This document shows, in pieces, positions 10,478-17,875 of a stretch of DNA of 64,000 nt. The stretch lies in NCBI GenBank assembly GCA_913020045.1, contig CAJWBE010000022.1, positions 1 through 64,000 on the forward strand, in the 5' to 3' direction. Origin of the DNA: an uncultured Oleiphilus sp. Lineage in GTDB: Bacteria; Pseudomonadota; Gammaproteobacteria; Pseudomonadales; Oleiphilaceae. Within the stretch, counting starts at the first letter, position 1. Every line of letters begins with the position of its first letter. Under the pieces are notes generated by a model. The model had not been told where the DNA came from, did no database searches, and saw only the letters and a program-made list of their open reading frames with translations. A program made the position numbers and the translations under genes.

Positions 10478-11652
10478 TGGAGCTTAGCGCCATACTACTG
10501 CTTTTAGGTGCGGCGCTAGCGCTCGGTTGGGGCTTGGGCTTTAGCGCTCGACAAAGACGCTACCAGGAGACTAGTGGCGATCGCGATACGACAGCGGTTA
10601 AGCATCGTTTGCAGCTCCTGTTTGATAATTATAGTGATGACGCCCTCGATAGATTTGTTCACTCTTTGGACGTGAACCCAGAAACGCTCTCTCTTCACAT
10701 TTCGATAGGTAAGCACTTCCGTACAGAAGGTGAAGTAGAAAAAGCCATTTTCATTCATCAAAACTTAATGTCCCACCCTGAACTTCCCAAAGTACAATCT
10801 GAACCCGTTGTATATGAACTTGCTAAAGACTACAAAGCGGCTGGTCTTTTCGATCGGGCAGAGGCCTTGTTGAAGCAGTTGGTTGACTCGAAGGCTTTCG
10901 GTGACAAAAGTAAAAAACTTCTTTTAGATGTATTGGAACTCGAAAAAGACTGGGAACAGGCCGTCGACACGGGCTTGGAAATTGATTTTAGAAAGCATCC
11001 CGAAGTTCGTATTCGGGTGGCGCAGTATTGTTGTGAAATGGCTGAAATAGCGCAGTCAAACGGTGACCATATTGAAGCAAGACGGAATCTAGGGCGCGCA
11101 TTGTCAACAGATAAGTCCTGCGCTCGAGCACATCTTTGTTTGGCATCTCTATACATAGAGCAGGAGCGTTATCGCGATGCTATTCAGCAGGTTAAGTTGT
11201 TAGTGTCGCTTGCACCTGAGTACTTTACCTTAGCTCAACCCATCTTGTTGCAATGTACGGAGTTAACCAACAGCTTTGTCCGGTATCGCGAATACTTGAT
11301 GCAGGTTTATCGAGAAACGGGTCAGGTTAACGTGATGTTGGCCGTATTTGATTCGTATATGTCAGAAGGTTTGGAGTCTGAGGCGTGCGATTATCTTGAG
11401 CAGCAAACGGTCGAGAATCCGAGCTTGCCTGCGCTGGAAGCATTGCTTGGCTCTCGTATAAAAACGATTGAAGGGAAAGGCGATCGAATTTGGTCTTCTC
11501 TTGCCGATGTTATACGGAAGATTCAGCAGGAACGACCGAGATTCTGTTGCACGAATTGTGGTTTTGCAGGACAGCAGCTGCATTGGATGTGCCCAAGCTG
11601 TAAAAGCTGGGAGACGGTGAAACCTTTCATCGAATATGATTCTGGTCGCTAG
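10477..11652 (+). CDS. lapB: Lipopolysaccharide assembly protein B (TPR and rubredoxin-like)
   Basis: Inner-membrane-anchored cytoplasmic protein of 391 aa. In E. coli LapB (YciM) presents LpxC to the FtsH protease and so tunes lipopolysaccharide synthesis. Residues about 1-20 are a membrane anchor, the middle is a set of tetratricopeptide helices (for example DKSCARAHLCLASLYIEQ), and the C-terminus is a rubredoxin-like metal site with CTNCG and CPSCKSW. All four metal-ligand cysteines are present. It overlaps lapA and precedes pyrF by 86 nt, as in many gammaproteobacteria. Confidence 0.95.
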   Translation: MELSAILLLLGAALALGWGLGFSARQRRYQETSGDRDTTAVKHRLQLLFDNYSDDALDRFVHSLDVNPETLSLHISIGKHFRTEGEVEKAIFIHQNLMSHPELPKVQSEPVVYELAKDYKAAGLFDRAEALLKQLVDSKAFGDKSKKLLLDVLELEKDWEQAVDTGLEIDFRKHPEVRIRVAQYCCEMAEIAQSNGDHIEARRNLGRALSTDKSCARAHLCLASLYIEQERYRDAIQQVKLLVSLAPEYFTLAQPILLQCTELTNSFVRYREYLMQVYRETGQVNVMLAVFDSYMSEGLESEACDYLEQQTVENPSLPALEALLGSRIKTIEGKGDRIWSSLADVIRKIQQERPRFCCTNCGFAGQQLHWMCPSCKSWETVKPFIEYDSGR

Positions 11653-11738
11653 AAGGCCCCTTGATAAAACGGTATCGGCTTTTTTGCCTTTGTGATGCCC
11701 TGACGAATAAGTAACATTTACTACGCTCTGGAGACGAA

Positions 11739-12443
11739 TTGAAAACTGTAAGCTCACCTATCGTTGTCGCGTTAGACTACCCTGATTTTGACTCGGCTAT
11801 CGCCATGGCAAACGCCTTGGACCCAAAACAGTGTCGCGTGAAGGTTGGTAAAGAACTGTATACCCGCTGTGGGCCGCCTATCTTAGATGCCTTGCATAAG
11901 CTCGGATTTGACGTCTTTCTAGATCTTAAATTTCATGATATTCCGAATACTACTTCGAAAGCGGTTTGCGTCGCTGCGGACTTGGGCGTTTGGATGGTGA
12001 ATGTTCACGCCTCGGGCGGACAAGTGATGATGGAAACCTGCGCAGAAGCATTAAGCCACTACCGCCAAAAACCTTTGCTGATTGGTGTTACTGTCTTAAC
12101 GAGTATGAGCCAGACAGACTTGTCTGGTATCGGAATAGATGTCTCTCCGATTGAGCATGTAGAGCGCTTAGCTCGCTTAACTCAAAATTCTGGGCTCGAC
12201 GGTGTAGTTTGCTCTTCCCAAGAGGTTGTTGCTCTCAATAGTGCTTTGAATGATGACTTTATGTTCGTGACACCCGGCATACGTCCAGCATTCGCATCGA
12301 CTGATGATCAGCAGCGCATTATGACGCCTTCTGAGGCTGTCGTGGCAGGATCGGATTACTTGGTGATTGGGCGCCCGATAACTCAGGCAGAGAAGCCTCT
12401 AGAGGCCTTAGAGTTGATTCTGGGCGAGCTATCTGAGGTTTAG
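11739..12443 (+). CDS. pyrF: Orotidine 5'-phosphate decarboxylase
   Basis: Final step of UMP synthesis, OMP to UMP plus CO2. The 234 aa protein matches the usual length. The catalytic Lys-Asp array is in DLKFHDIPNT (residues about 60-70), and the phosphate-binding region near the C-terminus reads GSDYLVIGRPITQA. The likely start is TTG at 11739 (residue sequence MKTVSSPIVVALDYP), with GGAGACG upstream at 11730-11736. It follows lapB, a common gammaproteobacterial neighbour. Confidence 0.95.
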   Translation: MKTVSSPIVVALDYPDFDSAIAMANALDPKQCRVKVGKELYTRCGPPILDALHKLGFDVFLDLKFHDIPNTTSKAVCVAADLGVWMVNVHASGGQVMMETCAEALSHYRQKPLLIGVTVLTSMSQTDLSGIGIDVSPIEHVERLARLTQNSGLDGVVCSSQEVVALNSALNDDFMFVTPGIRPAFASTDDQQRIMTPSEAVVAGSDYLVIGRPITQAEKPLEALELILGELSEV

Positions 12444-12482
12444 ACGCTGCTGGATAGTGCTTGAAGGTAAGGACGGAATGGA

Positions 12483-13574
12483 ATGCGCCGCATGAAACAG
12501 ATATCGCTCATATTCGCACTGGTCTTCGTGTTTACGGGTGCACAGGCGGAAATTTATCGCTGGCAAGACAGCCAAGGAAAATGGCACTTTAGTGATGCGC
12601 CCAGAAGCGAACAAGGCAAGCCTGCGGTCGTTCGTTCTGAATCCTCTGGGTCTAAGGCCTCAAAACAACCACCAACAGATATTAAAACGCAGTTAGAAGA
12701 AAGATATCGGCCTGCGAGCACAGTGGAAAGCGTCACGCTTTCTGTCGTGGGTGTTGAAACGCACTTGGGGCAGGGTAGCGGGTTTTTCGTGTCAGATAGT
12801 GGCTATATCGTAACGAATCGTCATGTGATTAGGCCCTCTTCGACGGCTGCATGGCAAGTTCAGAAAGACAGCATGGAAGAGGGTCTGGGTCGTTTGCAAG
12901 AGATTCAGCGTCAGCTCGATGATGAAAAGTCTTCCTTGAACGACTACTCAAAGAAGCTCGCTGCATACAAAGCCGATGTCGATAAAAAGTCGAACGGTAG
13001 CAGTAAAAACGCCGCGCTGAGTGAATATGACTCGTTCGAAAAGCGTTATCGTGAGCGCCTAGCGAATTACAAAAACCAGCAGCGAGAGCAAGACCTGCGT
13101 GCGCGCGATTTTAAAGCCCGTTATTCTGAGCTTAATTTAAAAGAAAGCATGACCGGCGCGGCTCGCCAATTCAAAATTATCTTGAAAGACAATACTGAAG
13201 CTCGGGCACAACTGATTAAAATTAGCCGCGATCATGACTTGGCTTTGCTCAAGTTAGAGGGCTATCAAACGCCGCACCTTGAGATGGCTCAATCGTTTAT
13301 GGTTAAACAAGGCGTCAAAGTATTTGCGGTGGGCAGCCCTCTCGGGCTCCGAGACGCCGTGACCTCGGGTATTATCACTAGCTTACGAAAAGAATACCTG
13401 GTCACCGATGCGCAAATACTACCCGGCAATAGCGGTGGCCCGCTATTGCACAGCGAAACAGGCGAAGTCCTCGGCGTTAATACGGCTAAATTCGGCGAAT
13501 CAGCCTTGTCAGATGGCTTCGGGTTCGCGATTCCCATCTCAGTAGTGATTGATGAGTTTGCTGGGTATTTGTAA
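12483..13574 (+). CDS. Trypsin-like (S1C) serine protease with DUF4124-type N-terminus
   Basis: Predicted exported serine protease of 363 aa. A signal peptide covers about residues 1-22 (cut near AQA). Residues 23-40 (EIYRWQDSQGKWHFSD) match the short DUF4124 strand motif found at the start of many secreted proteins. A chymotrypsin-fold protease follows: His114 in VTNRHVI, Asp252 in HDLALLKL and Ser317 in LPGNSGGP, so the triad is complete. Residues about 127-225 are a long charged helical insertion between the His and the Asp. No PDZ domain is visible, unlike DegP/DegS. A second ATG at 12492 would drop only MRR. Substrate unknown. Confidence 0.85.
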   Translation: MRRMKQISLIFALVFVFTGAQAEIYRWQDSQGKWHFSDAPRSEQGKPAVVRSESSGSKASKQPPTDIKTQLEERYRPASTVESVTLSVVGVETHLGQGSGFFVSDSGYIVTNRHVIRPSSTAAWQVQKDSMEEGLGRLQEIQRQLDDEKSSLNDYSKKLAAYKADVDKKSNGSSKNAALSEYDSFEKRYRERLANYKNQQREQDLRARDFKARYSELNLKESMTGAARQFKIILKDNTEARAQLIKISRDHDLALLKLEGYQTPHLEMAQSFMVKQGVKVFAVGSPLGLRDAVTSGIITSLRKEYLVTDAQILPGNSGGPLLHSETGEVLGVNTAKFGESALSDGFGFAIPISVVIDEFAGYL

Positions 13575-13664
13575 CGGAGCGTTTGAACCAACAAGTCTCC
13601 TACCTATCCGAGAAACGAAAGCAGGCAGTGTGTAGAATTGGACTCTGTTAAAAAGGATTCAATA

Positions 13665-13994
13665 TTGAAAAACTTCAATCTTTTGTGGGCACTGTTTGTG
13701 GTTTGTTTGTTTTCTGGATGCTCTACGAAAATTGATACGTCCACTAAAGTGCCGCCAAATACATGCGTAACATTAGATATAATAATTTACTCTGATGGCG
13801 AAATTCGTAGCATGCAAGTACAAGAGACCTCTGGTAGCCCCGAATTAGACAACCAAGTATTGGAGGCTGTAAGGTCCGCTGCTCCGTTCGAACCCTTTCC
13901 TATAGCCGTTAGGGAGCAGAACGATGTGCTCCAGTTGATCAAAAAGTATTGTAGCGACTCAGTTGGAAGCTTGTTTGTAAACACCAATGGCTAA
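13665..13994 (+). CDS. Putative lipoprotein with TonB C-terminal-like domain
   Basis: An open frame begins at TTG 13638, but TTG 13665 is preceded at good distance by AAGGA (13653-13657) and gives a short lipoprotein signal ending LFSGC with Cys19. The remaining residues (VTLDIIIYSDGEIRSMQV, then ETSGSPELDNQVLEAVRSAA and PFEPFP) resemble the TonB C-terminal fold (energy-transducer family). There is no membrane helix, proline-rich linker or ExbBD neighbour, so it is unlikely to be a working TonB. It could be a periplasmic adaptor. It follows the protease gene by 90 nt on the same strand. Confidence 0.7.
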   Translation: MKNFNLLWALFVVCLFSGCSTKIDTSTKVPPNTCVTLDIIIYSDGEIRSMQVQETSGSPELDNQVLEAVRSAAPFEPFPIAVREQNDVLQLIKKYCSDSVGSLFVNTNG

Positions 13995-14077
13995 TATCAA
14001 CAGTCATATGCATAATCAGGCGCTCAACAGGTTGGGTGCGAGGTCCCAGTTAAAGCTCTGTTAGGTTCTAAAGGACT

Positions 14078-14653
14078 ATGATCAAGACGTTATTTCTAGC
14101 TTTTCTCTTAACACAGCTAAGTTCATGTGTTGTTTTACATCAAGAATACTTTTATCCAGAAGCAAAGGGAGCGAAAGTCGAGAAGCCAAGTTGCCGCGGA
14201 AAAGTCGGCCCAGATAAGCAACTGGTATTCAAAGTCGGTGATGTGACAATTGATTTACACGTATGGGAGCACAAAGAAACCACCTATTTGGGCATTTCAT
14301 TTACAGTATATAAAAATGCGCAGGTCATATGGCCGGATCAAGTTGTAGAGCTTTACATTGAAAATGTGAAGCAAAAATTAGAAGTAAGAAGTTTTGATAG
14401 GTTGAGAGTTGTTGTTAATCAACAGCAAGAGTCTGACCTATTGCAAAAGGAGTATGTTGTCGGCTCAATAATGGATCGGACAACAGAAAAAGAGTTTGAA
14501 TCTTACTATGAGTCTTTTATTGTCTCGGAGAAATCTATTCGTGAATTGGAAATAGATAAGATAAAGCTTTTAGTTAATGGCAAAGAGCATGATTTGTCGG
14601 ACATGCGGTTTACAAAAACAAGTGGCTTATTCTTGTACCCATTGAATTGCTAA
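14078..14653 (+). CDS. Unrecognised lipoprotein
   Basis: A 191 aa protein with a lipoprotein signal: hydrophobic residues 4-14, then the lipobox LSSC with Cys17. The rest is mixed alpha/beta and rich in charged residues, with a second cysteine in the PSCRGKV stretch and one at the C-terminus (YPLNC), which could form a disulphide. I do not recognise a family. AAGGA lies just upstream of the ATG. The gene is lower in GC than the housekeeping block and is followed by a small membrane-protein gene; the two may be an accessory envelope pair. Confidence 0.7.
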   Translation: MIKTLFLAFLLTQLSSCVVLHQEYFYPEAKGAKVEKPSCRGKVGPDKQLVFKVGDVTIDLHVWEHKETTYLGISFTVYKNAQVIWPDQVVELYIENVKQKLEVRSFDRLRVVVNQQQESDLLQKEYVVGSIMDRTTEKEFESYYESFIVSEKSIRELEIDKIKLLVNGKEHDLSDMRFTKTSGLFLYPLNC

Positions 14654-14693
14654 ACAGGAATAGTTGGGGGGGAAACCCTAAAGGAGCGAAGTC

Positions 14694-14933
14694 ATGAAGC
14701 TTATTTCACTATTAATTGCAGTCGTCATTGTTGGTTTTCTACTCAAGAATCAACTGACATCAAACTCATCTAGCGCTGAACATGAGCGTATTAGTGAAGG
14801 TGGCAGTGTCGAAGTTCCTGATGTGCCTAGCGCGCCCGAAGAAGTACAAAACTTTGAGAAGGATATCAATACGTTTATTTTGGATAACCCGGGGCAGCGC
14901 ATGAAAGAGGCGGAAGAGTCTTTGGATAGGTAG
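14694..14933 (+). CDS. Small bitopic membrane protein, unrecognised
   Basis: A 79 aa protein with one membrane segment at about residues 3-17 (LISLLIAVVIVGFLL), followed by an acidic, proline-containing tail (VEVPDVPSAPEEVQNFEKD). The ATG has a clear AAGGAG at 14681-14686 with a 7 nt spacing, which supports real translation. It lies 40 nt after the unknown lipoprotein and probably shares its transcript. No family recognised. Confidence 0.65.
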   Translation: MKLISLLIAVVIVGFLLKNQLTSNSSSAEHERISEGGSVEVPDVPSAPEEVQNFEKDINTFILDNPGQRMKEAEESLDR

Positions 14934-15000
14934 TTATCGACAGCTTGGTTCAGAACTCTAAATGTGGGTGTTCACGTCACCTCCGTGCGGGCCTAACGGC

Positions 15001-15588
15001 CTAAGCCTTCAGTTTTTTCACAAAGTGTTTATCTAGAATTTCTTTTGCCGCATTGATCTTCACAAATTCGCTGGGTGCGCCGCCTTTGTCTGGGTGGCTT
15101 TTTTGCGCCAGTCGGCGATAAGACTGTTTAACGGCGGCATAGTCAGCTTCGGGTGAAAGCTCCAGTGTCTCTAGGGCGGCCTGCGCATCGTTTTGTAAAA
15201 GGTAGCGTCGCCAAAAATCGCCAAGCAGCTGATTAACGTCGTCTTCGCTGGTCTCGAAATAATGATCGATATTCAGATAATAAACTCTTAGTGGGTCGCT
15301 GGGCCGGAGCGCATAGGCGCCTGAATGATAGGGCAGCCTCTTAATTGAAACGCTGGTGATTTCAAGAACAAAAGCGCGATCGCGCATGCCCTGTTCTTGT
15401 AAGCGATATAGACAATGCTTGAGCAGAAAGTGGGCGTTGAATAACGCTTTACTTTGCTTCAAATCAAACTGACAAAACGGTTCGAGTTGGGCATGTTGGA
15501 CGAGCTTGATGAGTTCATGCTCGGTGCAATGCGCTTGGTCTTGCAGGTGATGATCTAGTAAGGTGATAACGGGTAAGAGAGCGTCCAT
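15001..15588 (-). CDS. DnaJ-related protein with C-terminal J domain
   Basis: A 195 aa protein. The N-terminal part (residues about 1-125) matches the DNAJ_related region seen in gammaproteobacteria (opening MDALLPVITLLDHHLQDQ). The C-terminal 55 residues are a J domain, with helix II YAAVKQSYRRLAQKS and the HPD motif at SHPDKGG, so it should stimulate a DnaK/Hsp70 ATPase. It lacks the Gly/Phe and zinc-finger regions of true DnaJ. It is transcribed away from the neighbouring CPxCG gene on the other strand. Confidence 0.85.
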   Translation of the reverse strand: MDALLPVITLLDHHLQDQAHCTEHELIKLVQHAQLEPFCQFDLKQSKALFNAHFLLKHCLYRLQEQGMRDRAFVLEITSVSIKRLPYHSGAYALRPSDPLRVYYLNIDHYFETSEDDVNQLLGDFWRRYLLQNDAQAALETLELSPEADYAAVKQSYRRLAQKSHPDKGGAPSEFVKINAAKEILDKHFVKKLKA

Positions 15589-15665
15589 AGGCTGAAAGCT
15601 AACGGCTTATGTGGGCTAGATCAAGTCTTGTATTAAAACCACTGAATGCAAAACAGGAGAGTTTG

Positions 15666-15857
15666 ATGTCATTGTTAGAGACTGTGCCTATTTCGTGCCC
15701 TTATTGTGGCGAGGGTATTGAGCTCGTGGTGGATTGCTCCGTGCCAGAACAGAGTTACGTTGAGGACTGCTTTGTGTGTTGTCGGCCGATTACTATTCAC
15801 GCGACGGCCGACCCGTCGGGCGAGGTGAGTGTGCAGGCGCGGCACGAAAACGAATGA
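15666..15857 (+). CDS. CPxCG-motif cysteine-rich zinc-ribbon protein
   Basis: A 63 aa protein. The frame is open from 15609, but ATG 15666 has AGGAG at 15655-15659 and gives the usual N-terminus MSLLETVPISCPYCGEGIEL. It has a CPYCG knuckle and a second CFVCCRP knuckle, together a zinc ribbon of the CPXCG family. Function unknown; such proteins commonly bind zinc. It lies between the DnaJ-related gene and ttcA, 129 nt before ttcA. Confidence 0.85.
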   Translation: MSLLETVPISCPYCGEGIELVVDCSVPEQSYVEDCFVCCRPITIHATADPSGEVSVQARHENE

Positions 15858-15986
15858 ACGACGCTACTCAGAAGAGTCTGTTATCCGTCGCTGCTTTTCC
15901 GTTATAATGCCGCCGTTTTTTTGATCACTTAGCTCGAACCGACCTTGTGTTAGCATTTAGGTGGTGCGTTCGGCATAGAGGACGTT

Positions 15987-16895
15987 ATGCAATCCCTGAC
16001 AGGTTCACCCAAATACGAATTTAATAAGCTGCAAAAACGTTTACGCAGTGGCATGGGCAAGGCGATTGCTGACTTCAATATGATTGAAGCCGGTGATCGT
16101 GTGATGGTCTGCCTATCGGGTGGAAAAGATAGCTTCACGATGCTGACGGTTTTGATGAGTCTGCAAAAAAGCGCTCCGATCGATTTTGAGTTGATTGCGG
16201 TGAACCTCGACCAGAAGCAGCCCGGCTTTCCCGAGCACATATTGCCCGAGTATTTAGAGGGATTAGGGATTGAGTATTATGTGGTTGACCGAGATACTTA
16301 CTCGATCGTTAAATCCAAGGTTCCAGAAGGCAAGACCACATGCGGCCTGTGTTCGCGCTTGCGTCGCGGCACACTTTATTCGTTTGCCGAAGATATTAAA
16401 GCCACCAAAATTGCCTTGGGGCACCATAAAGATGACATGGTCGAAACGCTTTTCTTGAACATGTTTCATGGCGCAAAGCTCTCTGCAATGCCACCAAAAT
16501 TACTGTCTGACGATAAACGAAATGTCGTGATTCGTCCGCTGGCATATTGCCGCGAAAAAGATATTGAGCGCTTCGCAACGATTATGGAGTATCCGATTAT
16601 TCCTTGTAATCTTTGTGGCTCTCAGGAAAACCTGCAACGTCAAATGATTAAGAAAATGCTGCAAGATTGGGAGCGTGAGCACCCCTCCCGAATAGAAGCC
16701 ATTTTTGGTGCGATGCAGAATATTGCGCCGTCACAAATGGCTGACCGGCAGTTGTTTGACTTTGAAAGCTTAACGATTGATCGTTCCGGTGAGCGAAAGG
16801 CGTATGAGTTTGATTTAGAACATTCGGTGTCGTCTTCGCGGCCGACTGACAAAGAAGACCTGACGCAAGTACTTAACTTCTATCCGGCCAGTTAG
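15987..16895 (+). CDS. ttcA: tRNA 2-thiocytidine(32) synthetase TtcA
   Basis: Thiolates cytidine 32 in certain tRNAs using ATP and an Fe-S cluster. The 302 aa protein has the PP-loop CLSGGKDSF for ATP binding and two cysteine pairs typical of Ttc[11 protein letters not shown] and CNLCGSQ. The motif [14 protein letters not shown] is the second conserved PP-loop ATPase block. The length is normal for the family. It ends 70 nt before the convergent TauE/SafE-like gene. In FNR-containing bacteria the gene is often near fnr; no fnr is seen here. Confidence 0.96.
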   Translation: MQSLTGSPKYEFNKLQKRLRSGMGKAIADFNMIEAGDRVMVCLSGGKDSFTMLTVLMSLQKSAPIDFELIAVNLDQKQPGFPEHILPEYLEGLGIEYYVVDRDTYSIVKSKVPEGKTTCGLCSRLRRGTLYSFAEDIKATKIALGHHKDDMVETLFLNMFHGAKLSAMPPKLLSDDKRNVVIRPLAYCREKDIERFATIMEYPIIPCNLCGSQENLQRQMIKKMLQDWEREHPSRIEAIFGAMQNIAPSQMADRQLFDFESLTIDRSGERKAYEFDLEHSVSSSRPTDKEDLTQVLNFYPAS

Positions 16896-16965
16896 GGTTG
16901 GGGCGAATATAAAGGTAAACGTGATTGCTTAAACGGAGCTCCAGCGAAGCGCTGCGGCAGAGAAC

Positions 16966-17643
16966 TTAGCCCAGTAAGCGGTAGAACGCCGTTTGAACGA
17001 ACGGCAATGACCAGACGCCATAGATTATCATCACGACGCCCGTACCTGAGCGAAACCAGCGATTACTCACCACCGAGCTGAGTTGCTTCGCGAAGAGCCC
17101 AGTAGCCAGCATTGCAGGCAAGGTGCCCAGCCCAAAGCACACCATGACGAGTGTTGTTCCCACGACACTGCCTTGCACGCTGGCATATATGAGTGCTGAG
17201 TAGACAAGCCCACAGGGAAGCCAACCCCACACCATACCCACTAGCAAGGCATCGCGCCCAGATCGCACGGGCATAAGATGCTTAGCGATTGGCTGAATGA
17301 GACGCCAGAGTTGTTGCCCAAGCCGTTCGACCATAATCAGGCCGTTAAACCACTTTCCGAGATATAGACCCAGCAGAATGAGTATGATGGCAGCAAAGTA
17401 GCGCAGAAAGATTGCGGCACCTAAATGCTGAGTTAGCCAGAAACCGAAACTCCCGACGATAGCGCCGGCAATGGCATAGCTGATTAGACGCCCAAGGTTA
17501 TACAGAAAAATATAGTGGGTTTTACCGCCGCGCTGCGTGCTCATACCGAGAGCGCTGGCTAGGCCGCCACACATGCCAAGGCAGTGCGCCGAGCCAAGTA
17601 GGCCGAGCAAGAACGCAGAACTGATTGCAGCGGTTTCGATCAT
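16966..17643 (-). CDS. TauE/SafE-like (DsbD_2-type) membrane protein of the cbb3 assembly cluster
   Basis: A 225 aa polytopic membrane protein with about six membrane segments. It carries the paired motif HCLGMCGG near residue 20 and WLPCGLVYSAL near 145, typical of the sulfite-exporter-like family next to ccoS in many proteobacteria. These cysteines and the location suggest copper or thiol handling in cbb3 oxidase maturation, but the substrate is not proven. It is the last gene of the minus-strand block, 20 nt after ccoS. Confidence 0.82.
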   Translation of the reverse strand: MIETAAISSAFLLGLLGSAHCLGMCGGLASALGMSTQRGGKTHYIFLYNLGRLISYAIAGAIVGSFGFWLTQHLGAAIFLRYFAAIILILLGLYLGKWFNGLIMVERLGQQLWRLIQPIAKHLMPVRSGRDALLVGMVWGWLPCGLVYSALIYASVQGSVVGTTLVMVCFGLGTLPAMLATGLFAKQLSSVVSNRWFRSGTGVVMIIYGVWSLPFVQTAFYRLLG

Positions 17644-17662
17644 GAGGGCCTATATTAAAGCG

Positions 17663-17872
17663 CTAGTCGTGGGAGGAGCTTTGTTTACTGTCCGCGTCGG
17701 ACTTGCGCTTCGCTTGGCCAGGAATGAGTGGGTCATCGTCATCAAAAAGAATACTGTGAGCAGGGCCTTCTAAATCGTCATACTGGCCACTCTTGACGGC
17801 CCACCCGAAAATGGCAATCGCGACGGCTACCAAGATGAGTGAAACGGGGATCAGTATATAAAGTATTTCCAT
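17663..17872 (-). CDS. ccoS: cbb3-type cytochrome oxidase assembly protein CcoS
   Basis: A 69 aa protein with a single N-terminal membrane segment (ILYILIPVSLILVAVAIAIF) followed by the family's WAVKSGQYDDLEGPAHSILFD stretch, which identifies CcoS. It is needed in other bacteria for insertion of heme and copper into CcoN. It is 3 nt downstream of ccoI, so translation is likely coupled. The tail after residue 50 is hydrophilic and variable. Confidence 0.95.
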   Translation of the reverse strand: MEILYILIPVSLILVAVAIAIFGWAVKSGQYDDLEGPAHSILFDDDDPLIPGQAKRKSDADSKQSSSHD

Positions 17873-17875
17873 GGT

